A stretch of DNA of 64,000 nt from Prochlorococcus marinus XMU1406. Lineage in GTDB: Bacteria > Cyanobacteriota > Cyanobacteriia > PCC-6307 > Cyanobiaceae. Position numbers and translations under genes: made by a program. Under the pieces are notes generated by a model, which was not told the DNA's origin, ran no database searches, and worked only from the letters and a program-made list of their open reading frames with translations. The stretch lies in assembly GCF_017696055.1 (NCBI RefSeq), contig NZ_JAAORG010000001.1, positions 496,001 through 560,000 on the forward strand, written 5' to 3'. This document shows, one piece after another, positions 55,872-64,000 of the stretch (position 1 is the stretch's first letter; the number at the start of each line of letters is the position of its first letter).

Positions 55872-56771
55872 ATGAGAAAAAATATTCTTTTTTTAAGTTT
55901 GTTACTTCTGCTTTCTATTGCTTCAGGCTCATGCAAGAGAATATCAAATAAAAATGAAAGTAAAGAAGTAATTCTGGCAAGTTTCACTGTTTTAGCGGAC
56001 ATAATTAGCAATGTTGCTAAAGATGATTTTATTGTTAGATCAATAACGAAACCTGGAGTTGAAGTTCATGGCTACCAACCAACTCCAAGCGATTTGGTAA
56101 ATGCCTCTAGTGCTTTTGTTTTTATTGATAATGGATTTGGATTTGAATTATGGGCTGAAAAATTTGTTTCTAATTTAAAAGTTAAAAGAATTACTGTCGC
56201 GGATGATTTAGATCCTATTTTTATCAGTGAAGATTTTTATAAAGGGAAACCAAATCCTCATGCCTGGATTTCTCCAAAAAGAGGGATCCTATACGTAGAT
56301 ATTCTCGTGGATTCTTTATCAGAATTGAGGCCATCCAAAAGGGCATTGTTTGAGAGAAATGCAAAAATTTATAAAGATAAACTCTCTAAAATAGATAAAG
56401 AATTTTCACTTTTTATTAATAACTTAAATAAAGACAGGAGGTATCTAGTAAGTTGTGAAGGTGCTTTTTCATATTTAACAAATGATTATGGATTAGATGA
56501 AGTTTATTTGTGGCCAGTTAATGCTGAGAGTCAAATTACTCCCAAAAGAATGACAAGAACAATTTCACTAGTTAAAGAAAAAAATGTCCCATCTGTATTT
56601 TGTGAAAGTACTGTAAGTAACGAATCACAAATGGTTGTTGCAAACGAAACTGGGGCTAATTTTGGAGGAAATCTTTTTGTTGATTCATTATCTGATGATA
56701 GTGGGCCTGCCAGTTCCTATATAAAAATGCTTGAGCATAATCTGGATTTAATTAAAAAAGGGCTTTTTTGA
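55872..56771 (+). CDS. mntC: Manganese ABC transporter, substrate-binding lipoprotein
   Basis: This is a cluster A-I metal-binding protein of 299 residues with a lipoprotein signal (SGSC, lipidated Cys21). Metal ligands by alignment to MntC are His66 (EVHGYQP), His130 (PNPHAWISP), Glu196 (SCEGAFSYL) and Asp271 (FVDSLSD). Glu rather than His as third ligand favours Mn over Zn. The order binding protein-ATPase-permease matches mntCAB of Synechocystis. Mn is needed by photosystem II. The gene is 3 bases from mntA. Confidence 0.9.
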   Translation: MRKNILFLSLLLLLSIASGSCKRISNKNESKEVILASFTVLADIISNVAKDDFIVRSITKPGVEVHGYQPTPSDLVNASSAFVFIDNGFGFELWAEKFVSNLKVKRITVADDLDPIFISEDFYKGKPNPHAWISPKRGILYVDILVDSLSELRPSKRALFERNAKIYKDKLSKIDKEFSLFINNLNKDRRYLVSCEGAFSYLTNDYGLDEVYLWPVNAESQITPKRMTRTISLVKEKNVPSVFCESTVSNESQMVVANETGANFGGNLFVDSLSDDSGPASSYIKMLEHNLDLIKKGLF

Positions 56772-56774
56772 ATT

Positions 56775-57539
56775 ATGGAATCAATCAATTATCAAAACTT
56801 TAGGATTGATGCAGAGAATATTTGCGTAGATTACAACGGTAAGGTGGCTTTGTATGATGCCAATTTAAGATTGAAACCTGGCCAGATTTGTGGATTAGTA
56901 GGGATGAACGGTGCTGGTAAAACAACTTTTTTTAATGCTTTAACTGGCTTTGTAAATATTTCAAAGGGAAAAATTAGAATAAATGGAGAGTCTGTAAGAT
57001 CTGCACAAAAAGATCAGACAATTGCTTATGTCCCTCAAAATGAGGGAATTGATAGTCAATTTCCAATAAGTGTTTGGGATGTAGTGATGATGGGAAGATA
57101 TGGTTCGATGAATATTTTTAGGTGTCCAAGAGAGTCTGATGTTCATGCGGTTAAAGATGCTATTGAGAGAGTTGATCTTACTGATCATTTATCTACACCT
57201 ATTGGAAACTTATCTGGAGGTCAGAGAAAACGAACTTTTTTAGCTAGAGCAATTGCGCAAAGAGCGTCAATTTTACTTCTTGATGAGCCTTTTTCAGGTG
57301 TTGATATAAGAACTGAGAAACTTATCTCGGAATTATTTATTCAATTTAAAAATGAGGGGAAAACTATATTATTATCAACCCACGATATGATTCATGTCCG
57401 TGAATTTTGTGATTTGGTTCTTTTAATAAATAAAACTGTTGTAGCTTATGGTGAGACCTCTGAAGTGTTTACCCCTGAAAATATTACAACCACTTTTGGA
57501 GGGATATCACCTGATTTCTTGTTTGGACCTGAATCCTAA
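56775..57539 (+). CDS. mntA: Manganese ABC transporter, ATPase
   Basis: The 254-residue ATPase has Walker A GMNGAGKTTF (about 43-52), a Q-loop (YVPQNEGID), the signature LSGGQRKR (about 146-153), Walker B ILLLDEPFSGVD (about 165) and the H-loop STHD. It belongs to the ZnuC/MntA metal group. It starts 3 bases after mntC and ends 12 bases before mntB, so all three are cotranscribed. Confidence 0.93.
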   Translation: MESINYQNFRIDAENICVDYNGKVALYDANLRLKPGQICGLVGMNGAGKTTFFNALTGFVNISKGKIRINGESVRSAQKDQTIAYVPQNEGIDSQFPISVWDVVMMGRYGSMNIFRCPRESDVHAVKDAIERVDLTDHLSTPIGNLSGGQRKRTFLARAIAQRASILLLDEPFSGVDIRTEKLISELFIQFKNEGKTILLSTHDMIHVREFCDLVLLINKTVVAYGETSEVFTPENITTTFGGISPDFLFGPES

Positions 57540-57551
57540 ATTTTATATTAT

Positions 57552-58424
57552 ATGGAGCTCTGTTCTTTTTTAACTTTAGATTCATTCATAACAGATCCTT
57601 TAACTCATGACTTTATGAGAAAAGCACTTCTTATGAGTTCATTGGTTGCAGCTGTTTGTGGTTTCCTATCAAGTTATTTAACTCTTAAAGGATGGGCTTT
57701 AATGGGAGATGCAGTATCTCATTCAGTAATGCCTGGGGTTGTGGTTGCTTATGGATTAGGTCTTCCTTTCTCATTAGGGGCATTTATTTTCGGAGTTGGT
57801 TCTGTAGCATTGATAGGGTTTATTAAGCAGAAATCTAGAGTTAAGGAAGATACTGTTATTGGGTTGGTATTTACTGGATTTTTCGCTCTTGGAATAGTAT
57901 TGGTTTCTAAGATTAAAAGTAATATTGATCTGCACTCTATTCTTTTTGGTAGTCCATTAGGAATATCACTTTCAGATGTAAAACAAACCATACTCATTTC
58001 TTTATTGGTAGTAATCCTCTTATCAATTTTTAGAAAAGATTTAATGCTTTATTGTTTTGATCCTAGGCATGCAAAAACAGTTGGGATTAACGTATTTTTT
58101 CTTCATTATTTACTCCTTACATGCTTATCTTTAGCAGCTGTTGTGGGCTTGCAGTCTGTTGGAATTATTTTGGTAGTTGCAATGTTGATTACACCAGGGG
58201 CTACAGCATATTTACTTACGGATAAGTTTGATAATATGACAGTAATTTCAGTATTAAGTGCAATTATCTCAAGCCTAATAGGAATCTATGTAAGTTTTTG
58301 GTTTGATCTTGAAACAGGAGGATCAATTGTCTTGGCACAAACTTTTATATTTTTATTTGCTTTTTTATTCGCTCCAAGATATGGAATATTTAAGTTAAAG
58401 AAATTATTTGCTGGCTACAAATGA
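57552..58424 (+). CDS. mntB: Manganese ABC transporter, permease
   Basis: The 290-residue permease of the ABC-3 (ZnuB/MntB) family has about eight helices. LKGWALMGDAVSHSVMPGVVVAYGLG (about 45-70) is the family hallmark, and VGLQSVGIILVVAMLITPGATAYLL (about 200-224) carries the second core region. It overlaps the DUF4336 gene by four bases (ATGA), so that protein is translated together with the transporter. Confidence 0.93.
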   Translation: MELCSFLTLDSFITDPLTHDFMRKALLMSSLVAAVCGFLSSYLTLKGWALMGDAVSHSVMPGVVVAYGLGLPFSLGAFIFGVGSVALIGFIKQKSRVKEDTVIGLVFTGFFALGIVLVSKIKSNIDLHSILFGSPLGISLSDVKQTILISLLVVILLSIFRKDLMLYCFDPRHAKTVGINVFFLHYLLLTCLSLAAVVGLQSVGIILVVAMLITPGATAYLLTDKFDNMTVISVLSAIISSLIGIYVSFWFDLETGGSIVLAQTFIFLFAFLFAPRYGIFKLKKLFAGYK

Positions 58425-59593
58425 TAGTGCTGGAAGAAACTTTAAATAAAAAGTGGAATTGGTGGCCATTATTCCCCTTATATCCTTATGGAAAAAAGAA
58501 AACAATTTTAAGAGAATTAATTCCTGATCAAATATGGTCCTTGGAACAAATACAGGGACTTTATTATGTTGCGGTTCCAATAAGAATGACGGTAATAAAG
58601 GTTGATAATGGATTGATGCTAATAAATCCACTGCCTCCGACAAAAGAATTAATAAATGAGTTAGAAAAATTAATTGCGATTCACGGCAACGTAAAAACAA
58701 TTATTCTACCGAGTGCCTCTGGACTAGAACATAAAATCGGACTGCCAGCTCTTTCAAGAGTTTTTAAAGATGCAGAAATTTGGCTTTGTCCTGGACAATG
58801 GAGTTTCCCCATAAATCTACCACTAGATTTTTTAGGAATTCCATCAAAAAGATCAAGAATACTGTTTGAGGAAGGTACTCCACATACAAACTTCTTTAAA
58901 TGGTCTTCATTAGGCCCACTGAATTTAGGACTTGGAAGATATCAGGAGATTAGTTGTTTCCATTATCCTACAAAAACTCTTCATGTAACAGATGCAATAG
59001 TTGGAATAGACTCCACACCACCTGAGATATTTAATTTTGATCCAACTCCACTTCTTTTTCATTCTAGAGAGAGAGGAGATGAACCTTTGATTGACTCCAT
59101 CGAACAAAGAAAAAAAGGATGGAAAAGGTTAGTCTTATTTTCATCTTTTTTGAAACCAGGTAGATTAAATATTCCACCCTTAAAAAAAATATTTAAGTAT
59201 GCTTTCAAAAAAGATCTTAGAAATTGGAGATCTCATTTCGGTATTTATCCCTTTTTATGGGACGAAGATTGGGAATCCTCTCTTGATGAATTAATGGGTA
59301 AAGATAATCCTAAGATTCAAATTGCACCAGTTCTACAAAAATTAATTTTTCCGCGTTCAAAAGAAGTTTTACTTAAATGGTTAGAAAATATCAAATCTTT
59401 TGAAGATATGGAATATTTAATTCCAGCTCATTTTACGGCGCCTATAAAATTTACAATAGAAGATTGTCAAAAATTAATTAATGAAATTAATTCACAAAAG
59501 TGGGACAAACTTCCTGAGGATAATAAATTTTTGATGGGTTTATATAAAAAGTTGTTTGAACTAGGAATAATTCCTGAAGAAGTAAATTTTTAA
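58421..59593 (+). CDS. DUF4336 protein coupled to the Mn transporter
   Basis: The 390-residue protein matches DUF4336, thought to have a metallo-beta-lactamase-related fold. The N-terminal part (MTVIKVDNGLMLINPLPPTKELINELEKL, about 50-80) and ILPSASGLEHKIGLPALSRVF follow that pattern. Few of the usual metal histidines are present, so it may not be a metal hydrolase. The ATGA overlap with mntB is good evidence of coordinated synthesis. A link to manganese handling is inferred from this position alone. Confidence 0.8.
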   Translation: MIVLEETLNKKWNWWPLFPLYPYGKKKTILRELIPDQIWSLEQIQGLYYVAVPIRMTVIKVDNGLMLINPLPPTKELINELEKLIAIHGNVKTIILPSASGLEHKIGLPALSRVFKDAEIWLCPGQWSFPINLPLDFLGIPSKRSRILFEEGTPHTNFFKWSSLGPLNLGLGRYQEISCFHYPTKTLHVTDAIVGIDSTPPEIFNFDPTPLLFHSRERGDEPLIDSIEQRKKGWKRLVLFSSFLKPGRLNIPPLKKIFKYAFKKDLRNWRSHFGIYPFLWDEDWESSLDELMGKDNPKIQIAPVLQKLIFPRSKEVLLKWLENIKSFEDMEYLIPAHFTAPIKFTIEDCQKLINEINSQKWDKLPEDNKFLMGLYKKLFELGIIPEEVNF

Positions 59594-59599
59594 AAACTA

Positions 59600-59935
59600 T
59601 TATTCTTCAATGGACATGTTTTCATCATTTTTAAGAGTTTGTTCTAGCTCTTTTCTTTGCTCCATTTGCCTTAAGAAATATCCTGTCATCATTGCAGAAG
59701 ATAATAAATTAGCAATGTTGTCTTTTGAAGATGTTATTTTTACATCAAATTGATCTGAAGGAAGCATTCCAAGAAGACCTTGAACATTATGTCTAATAAT
59801 TTCTTGAATATCTTCACTGGCTGATTTTGCTACTCTTTGCAAAACTTCTGGAGATTGTTTTTGTAAATACTGGATTAAATCATTCTCATCGTTTGGATCA
59901 TTATTTTCAGTAGCAAGAAATTCTGGATTAAACAT
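59600..59935 (-). CDS. DUF760 protein
   Basis: The 111-residue soluble protein has the DUF760 core DLIQYLQKQSPEVLQRVAKSASEDIQEIIRHNVQGLLGMLPSDQFDVKITSSKDNIANLLSSAMMTGYFLRQMEQR, covering nearly its whole length. The family is common in cyanobacteria and plant chloroplasts and has no settled function. It is convergent with the DUF4336 gene (6 bases) and lies 45 bases downstream of lepB on the same strand. Confidence 0.88.
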   Translation of the reverse strand: MFNPEFLATENNDPNDENDLIQYLQKQSPEVLQRVAKSASEDIQEIIRHNVQGLLGMLPSDQFDVKITSSKDNIANLLSSAMMTGYFLRQMEQRKELEQTLKNDENMSIEE

Positions 59936-59980
59936 TTCTACAACTTCAAGATATAAAAACCCTACAACATCACGTACCCA

Positions 59981-60565
59981 TTAATTTAAATTATTAAGGG
60001 CAGGGAACCGAATAGGTCCAATTTTATTAAAGGGCCAATATCTAAAAATAGCTTTACCAATAACCTTTTCATAGGGTAAAAATCCCCAAATATGAGAGTC
60101 CATACTGTTATTTCTGTTATCTCCCATCACCCATAATGACTCTTCTGGGACAATAAAAGGCCCTATGGAATAATTAATATTTTTGTCGAAAACGTAATTT
60201 TTTTGAGCGATATCATTTAAGTAAAGATTACCTTCTCTTACTTCTACCTTGTCTCCAGGTACTCCAATGACTCTTTTTATTAGTGCGGTATTTGCATCAT
60301 AACCAGCATTAATTAATTGTTCCGGAACGTTAAAAACAACTATTTTGTTTTTTAATTTTGAAAGATTTGATTTGGATGTGATTTTGGGGGTTACTTTCTC
60401 AACAAGAATTTTATCTTGTATTTGAAGAGTTGGAAGCATTGAACCAGATGGAATCCATCTTGGCTCTATAACCTGCCATCGTATAATTAAAGCTATAGAT
60501 ATCCATATTAAAAGATTTTTAAAATCCTTTAGTATTGTATTTCTTTTTTCTTGAGTTGTAGACAT
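59981..60565 (-). CDS. lepB: Signal peptidase I
   Basis: LepB removes signal peptides from exported proteins. The 194-residue protein has a single membrane anchor (about 17-33). The catalytic Ser42 (PSGSMLPTL) and Lys97 (ALIKRVIGVPGD) form the Ser-Lys dyad, and box E is VPEESLWVMGDNRNNSMDSHIWGF. It is the cyanobacterial/plastid-like short form. It is divergent from menD across 49 bases. Confidence 0.96.
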   Translation of the reverse strand: MSTTQEKRNTILKDFKNLLIWISIALIIRWQVIEPRWIPSGSMLPTLQIQDKILVEKVTPKITSKSNLSKLKNKIVVFNVPEQLINAGYDANTALIKRVIGVPGDKVEVREGNLYLNDIAQKNYVFDKNINYSIGPFIVPEESLWVMGDNRNNSMDSHIWGFLPYEKVIGKAIFRYWPFNKIGPIRFPALNNLN

Positions 60566-60614
60566 GTTTTATTTAATTCATTTATAAGGAAAATCCAAAG
60601 CATTTATATAAATT

Positions 60615-62378
60615 ATGACATCATCTATTGAATGCAAAAATTTTCTTAGAAGTTTACAACTTTTGAATCTTCTTTTAAAAATAGGAGTTCAAAATTTAAT
60701 ACTATGTCCTGGTAGTAGATCAGCACCTTTAGCAATAGCTGCTGGAGAATTAAATAAATTAGGACTAGTAAATATTTTTAATTCAATAGATGAGAGATCT
60801 GCGGGATTTCACTCTCTTGGGATTTCTGCTGCATCAGGTAATCTTTCTCTAGTTATTACTACTTCTGGGACTGCCGTAAGTAACTTATTGCCAGCAGCAG
60901 TTGAGGCAGACCGATCTTGTAAGGGTATTATATTTCTTACTGCTGATAGACCCTTAAGATTAAAGGATTGTGGTGCTAATCAAACAGTAAATCAAGAAGA
61001 TTTTTTGAGTTCAGTCTGCAGAAGGGTTTTAAGTACAAATCTAAATGGACTTCATGAAACGCAAGAAAATGAAATCTTAAATTTAGTTCGAATTACTGAT
61101 AAACAAATATCAACATTCCCTGGTCCTATTCATTTAAATATTCCTATTGATAAGCCTTTAGATATTTCATTTTTGAATAAAAAAAATGTTTTAGAGGTTT
61201 TTCAGAGAATATATTTAAAGAAAAAATATATATTTCAGGAAGTTGAAATAAAGTCTGATAAAAACAAATTTTTAGAAATTTCAAAAAGTTTAAATTTAGA
61301 TGAATCCGGCATTATTTTGGTAGGTCCCTATCAAGGTTCCATAAATGATTTATCTTCTTTCAATAAATCTTTAGAACGATTACAGGAAATTACTGGTTGG
61401 CCAGTATTTGCTGACCCTGTTTCAGGTGTTTATTCTGATTTAAGAGGATTAGTTGTGAATTGGGAATTAGTCTTAAGAAAAAATAAAAATTTAATAAATT
61501 GTCATCAACTTTTGAGACTTGGCCCTATGTCATCCTCAATTGATTTGGAGAAGTTTTTAATAAACTTCGAAGGGATTCAAATTCTTATAAAAGAAAAAAA
61601 CTTTAGAAAATTGGACCCTATAAAAAAATCATTTGAATACGATTTTGGGCTATCAAATTTTACTGCTCTATTGTTAGAAGAATTATCAATTGACGAAAAA
61701 AACAAAAAGTCTCTTACTCCGATGGCTCTAGATCTAATAGAGGAAGGCGAACAGATTAAAGAAATTTTAGGAGAGGAAATTACTCAAGATAATCAAATTA
61801 CTGAGTATATGCTTGCAAATCTTGTTCCGAAAATTTGGCCAGCTGAAAATCCTATAATGCTTTCTGCGAGTAGCCCGATTAGAGATTGGCTTACATTTTC
61901 TGAAAATGGTACTTTAACAAGAAATTGTTTCAGCTTTAGGGGAGCTTCTGGAATAGACGGTACTTTATCTCTTGCATTAGGTATTTCTAGAATTAAAAAA
62001 CCTCTACTTCTTGTTACTGGAGATTTGGCTTTTATTCATGATATAAACGGTTGGCTGATTGAAAATTCAATCGACATGAATTTAACAATTCTTCTGATAA
62101 ATAATAATGGCGGAAATATATTTAATCGTATTTATAAAGAAAATTTAAAAGAAGATGAATTAAAAAAACTTTTTCTTATGCCAAAAGATATAAACTGGCC
62201 AAAACTCGCAGAGGGCTATCAAGTAAATTTTAAAAGTGTGACAAATTTTAAAAAATTACGAGAGGCATTCGATTGGAGCATTTCTATCCAAAAATCTGTA
62301 ATAATTAAAGTTGATATTGATCCAGAAAATGAAATTTTTGAAAAAAATGCCCTGCTAGAAAAAATAATTGGCGGTTAA
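60615..62378 (+). CDS. menD: SEPHCHC synthase MenD
   Basis: MenD is a ThDP enzyme that joins 2-oxoglutarate and isochorismate in phylloquinone synthesis, the quinone of photosystem I. The 587-residue protein has the N-terminal [18 protein letters not shown] (about 30-47) and the [15 protein letters not shown] segment. The ThDP/Mg motif [13 protein letters not shown]...[12 protein letters not shown] lies at about 470-500. It is followed 35 bases later by menB. Confidence 0.96.
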   Translation: MTSSIECKNFLRSLQLLNLLLKIGVQNLILCPGSRSAPLAIAAGELNKLGLVNIFNSIDERSAGFHSLGISAASGNLSLVITTSGTAVSNLLPAAVEADRSCKGIIFLTADRPLRLKDCGANQTVNQEDFLSSVCRRVLSTNLNGLHETQENEILNLVRITDKQISTFPGPIHLNIPIDKPLDISFLNKKNVLEVFQRIYLKKKYIFQEVEIKSDKNKFLEISKSLNLDESGIILVGPYQGSINDLSSFNKSLERLQEITGWPVFADPVSGVYSDLRGLVVNWELVLRKNKNLINCHQLLRLGPMSSSIDLEKFLINFEGIQILIKEKNFRKLDPIKKSFEYDFGLSNFTALLLEELSIDEKNKKSLTPMALDLIEEGEQIKEILGEEITQDNQITEYMLANLVPKIWPAENPIMLSASSPIRDWLTFSENGTLTRNCFSFRGASGIDGTLSLALGISRIKKPLLLVTGDLAFIHDINGWLIENSIDMNLTILLINNNGGNIFNRIYKENLKEDELKKLFLMPKDINWPKLAEGYQVNFKSVTNFKKLREAFDWSISIQKSVIIKVDIDPENEIFEKNALLEKIIGG

Positions 62379-62413
62379 ATTTATCATTTTCTATCTTTAA
62401 ATAATTAGGTTTC

Positions 62414-63271
62414 ATGAAAGTATTACCTGGTAAAACAACTTTAAATTGGTCAGAATGCAAATCTTATGAGGATATATTGTTTCACAAATCAGATGAGGGA
62501 ATTGCGAGAATTGCAATTAATCGGCCTGAAAAAAGAAATGCATTTAGGCCACAAACTGTAGATGAACTCATTAATGCATTTAATATCGTAAGAAATGACG
62601 AAACTATTGGCGTAGTTCTCTTTACAGGTGCGGGACCTGACAAGAAAGGAATTTATTCTTTTTGCTCTGGAGGTGATCAGAGTGTAAGAGGTGAAAATGG
62701 ATATAAAAATGATGAAGGGAAGCACAGATTGAATGTACTTGAACTTCAAAGATTAATAAGAAGTTTGCCTAAAGTGGTTATTGCTTTAGTTCCTGGTTTT
62801 GCAATTGGAGGAGGCCAGGTACTTCATTTAATTTGTGATCTCAGTATCGCCTCTGAAAATGCAATATTTGGTCAAACAGGTCCAAGAGTTGGTAGTTTTG
62901 ATGCGGGTTTTGGATCTAGTTATTTGGCAAGACTTGTTGGGCAAAGAAAAGCAAAAGAAATTTGGTTTTTATGTAGAAAATATAATTCCAAGGAAGCTCT
63001 TAAGATGGGCTTGATAAATGCAATTACAAAGATTGAAGAATTAGAAGCTGAGGGTGTAATCTGGGCAAGAGAGATTTTACGAAATAGTCCAACTGCTATT
63101 CGTATTCTTAAAGCTTCATTCAATGCAGAGAATGATGGTATTGCGGGTATTCAAGAATTATCTGGATACACAACTCAATTATTCTATTCGACTGAAGAAG
63201 CTCAAGAAGGGAGAGATGCCTTTCTTGAAAAGCGTCCACCAGACTTTTCTGACTATAAGTGGACACCCTAG
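62414..63271 (+). CDS. menB: 1,4-dihydroxy-2-naphthoyl-CoA synthase
   Basis: MenB is a crotonase-family enzyme that closes the naphthoate ring in phylloquinone synthesis. The 285-residue product has [19 protein letters not shown] (about 37-55). It has the oxyanion segment [10 protein letters not shown] and the active-site [42 protein letters not shown] (about 119-160). It follows menD on the same strand and precedes glgA by 35 bases. Confidence 0.97.
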   Translation: MKVLPGKTTLNWSECKSYEDILFHKSDEGIARIAINRPEKRNAFRPQTVDELINAFNIVRNDETIGVVLFTGAGPDKKGIYSFCSGGDQSVRGENGYKNDEGKHRLNVLELQRLIRSLPKVVIALVPGFAIGGGQVLHLICDLSIASENAIFGQTGPRVGSFDAGFGSSYLARLVGQRKAKEIWFLCRKYNSKEALKMGLINAITKIEELEAEGVIWAREILRNSPTAIRILKASFNAENDGIAGIQELSGYTTQLFYSTEEAQEGRDAFLEKRPPDFSDYKWTP

Positions 63272-63306
63272 TTAATTTTCAAAAGAACTTTTTTAAATAA
63301 TTATCA

Positions 63307-64000
63307 ATGAGAATTCTTCTTGCCGCTGCTGAATGTGCTCCAATGATCAAAGTTGGAGGTATGGGAGATGTGGTTGGTTCGTTACCTCCATCTTTGATAA
63401 AACTTGGTCACGATGTAAGGGTAATAATTCCAGGATATGGAAAATTGTGGAGTCTTTTAGAGGTATCAAATGAACCAGTTTTTAGAGCAAATACGATGGG
63501 CACTGATTTCGCCGTATATGAAGCAAAACATCCCATTCATAATTATGTGATTTACCTAGTGGGTCATCCAACATTTGACTCTGACCAAATATACGGAGGC
63601 GAAAATGAGGACTGGCGCTTTACATTTTTTGCTAGTGCCACTGCAGAATTTGCTTGGAATTGTTGGAAACCTCAAGTTCTCCATTGCCATGATTGGCACA
63701 CTGGAATGATTCCTGTGTGGATGCATCAGGACCCCGAAATTAGTACTGTCTTCACAATTCACAATTTAAAATATCAAGGACCTTGGAGATGGAAGCTTGA
63801 AAAAATGACTTGGTGTCCTTGGTATATGCATGGAGACCACACAATGGCTGCGGCAATGCTGTATGCGGATAGAGTTAATGCTGTTTCTCCGACTTATGCA
63901 GATGAAATTAAAACCCATGAATATGGGGAAAGCCTTGAAGGATTACTTAATTACATTTCAGGTAAATTAAGGGGAATTCTTAATGGCATAGATCTTGATG
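63307..64000 (+). CDS. glgA: Glycogen synthase GlgA (5' part, runs off the window)
   Basis: GlgA adds glucose from ADP-glucose to glycogen. Only the first 231 residues lie inside the window. The protein begins [30 protein letters not shown]. The segment IKVGGMGDV carries the ADP-glucose-contacting region, KxGGL in most homologues but MGD-flavoured here. Next come [15 protein letters not shown] and TIHNLKYQG (about 119-160), then VSPTYADEI and the [10 protein letters not shown] segment near the edge. It pairs functionally with glgB at 34-36 kb. The 35-base spacing from menB suggests possible cotranscription. Confidence 0.95.
   Translation, partial: MRILLAAAECAPMIKVGGMGDVVGSLPPSLIKLGHDVRVIIPGYGKLWSLLEVSNEPVFRANTMGTDFAVYEAKHPIHNYVIYLVGHPTFDSDQIYGGENEDWRFTFFASATAEFAWNCWKPQVLHCHDWHTGMIPVWMHQDPEISTVFTIHNLKYQGPWRWKLEKMTWCPWYMHGDHTMAAAMLYADRVNAVSPTYADEIKTHEYGESLEGLLNYISGKLRGILNGIDLD

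Overview
The window is chromosomal DNA of a marine picocyanobacterium, almost certainly Prochlorococcus and most likely a high-light-adapted strain. The evidence is very AT-rich DNA with short intergenic gaps, the ChlN/ChlB protochlorophyllide reductase, a complete alpha-carboxysome locus with form IA RuBisCO, plastocyanin, NDH-1 subunits, phylloquinone genes (menD, menB), a cyAbrB regulator and many families confined to cyanobacteria (DUF3007, DUF760, DUF4336, Ycf51-like). I saw no insertion sequence, prophage, integrase or CRISPR array. This is mainly conserved backbone, so the notable signals are regulatory ones between genes.

Layout. 1-3.3 kb: chlN (with the first bases of a probable chlB at the edge), a small hypothetical gene, csoS1D and rdgB. 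3.3-10.6 kb: the carboxysome operon csoS1-rbcL-rbcS-csoS2-csoSCA-csoS4A-csoS4B, followed by the RuBisCO assembly factor acRAF. 10.6-16.4 kb: small conserved genes, ridA, gloB, hisG, an ABC exporter, a GNAT acetyltransferase and a pair of glycosyltransferase-like genes. 16.5-23.1 kb: dnaA, a GST/glutaredoxin-like gene, glutathione reductase, a CaCA antiporter, pyrC and tRNA-Leu(UAA). 23.1-31.6 kb: ndhL-DUF3007-trpA, cyabrB, a YCII-like gene, an HTH/DUF1232 pair, a group 2 sigma factor, hisIE, a QueD-like gene, clpB and petE. 31.7-45.3 kb: an NAD-dependent epimerase, hemE, glgB, a CocE/NonD hydrolase, three small conserved genes, tamB, proA, folB and a lipase-like gene. 45.3-54.4 kb: prlC, ndhD, thrB, glk, thrS, trpS and an Arg/Gly-rich protein. 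54.5-64 kb: a DUF697 protein, the Mn transporter mntCAB coupled to a DUF4336 gene, DUF760, lepB, menD, menB and the 5' part of glgA.

How they fit together. The carboxysome block encodes the organelle's core: the hexamer CsoS1, the gated tandem-domain CsoS1D, the pentamers CsoS4A/B, the scaffold CsoS2, carbonic anhydrase, RuBisCO and its chaperone. glgA and glgB store the fixed carbon as glycogen. ndhL, ndhD, petE, menD, menB and mntCAB serve photosynthetic electron flow. Glutathione reductase and the GST-like gene handle redox stress.

The best leads for something undescribed are these. (1) A GC-rich, foldable element at 3319-3378 upstream of csoS1 carries a 14-base word that recurs exactly 18 bases upstream of the csoS1 start codon. 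(2) Two strong stem-loops flank rbcS inside the carboxysome operon, one of them a perfect 28-bp palindrome. (3) Inverted repeats lie within about 20 bases of the start codons of cyabrB, dnaA, pyrC, proA, glgB, ndhD and chlN. All three are read from sequence alone, and no fold energy or conservation was computed.
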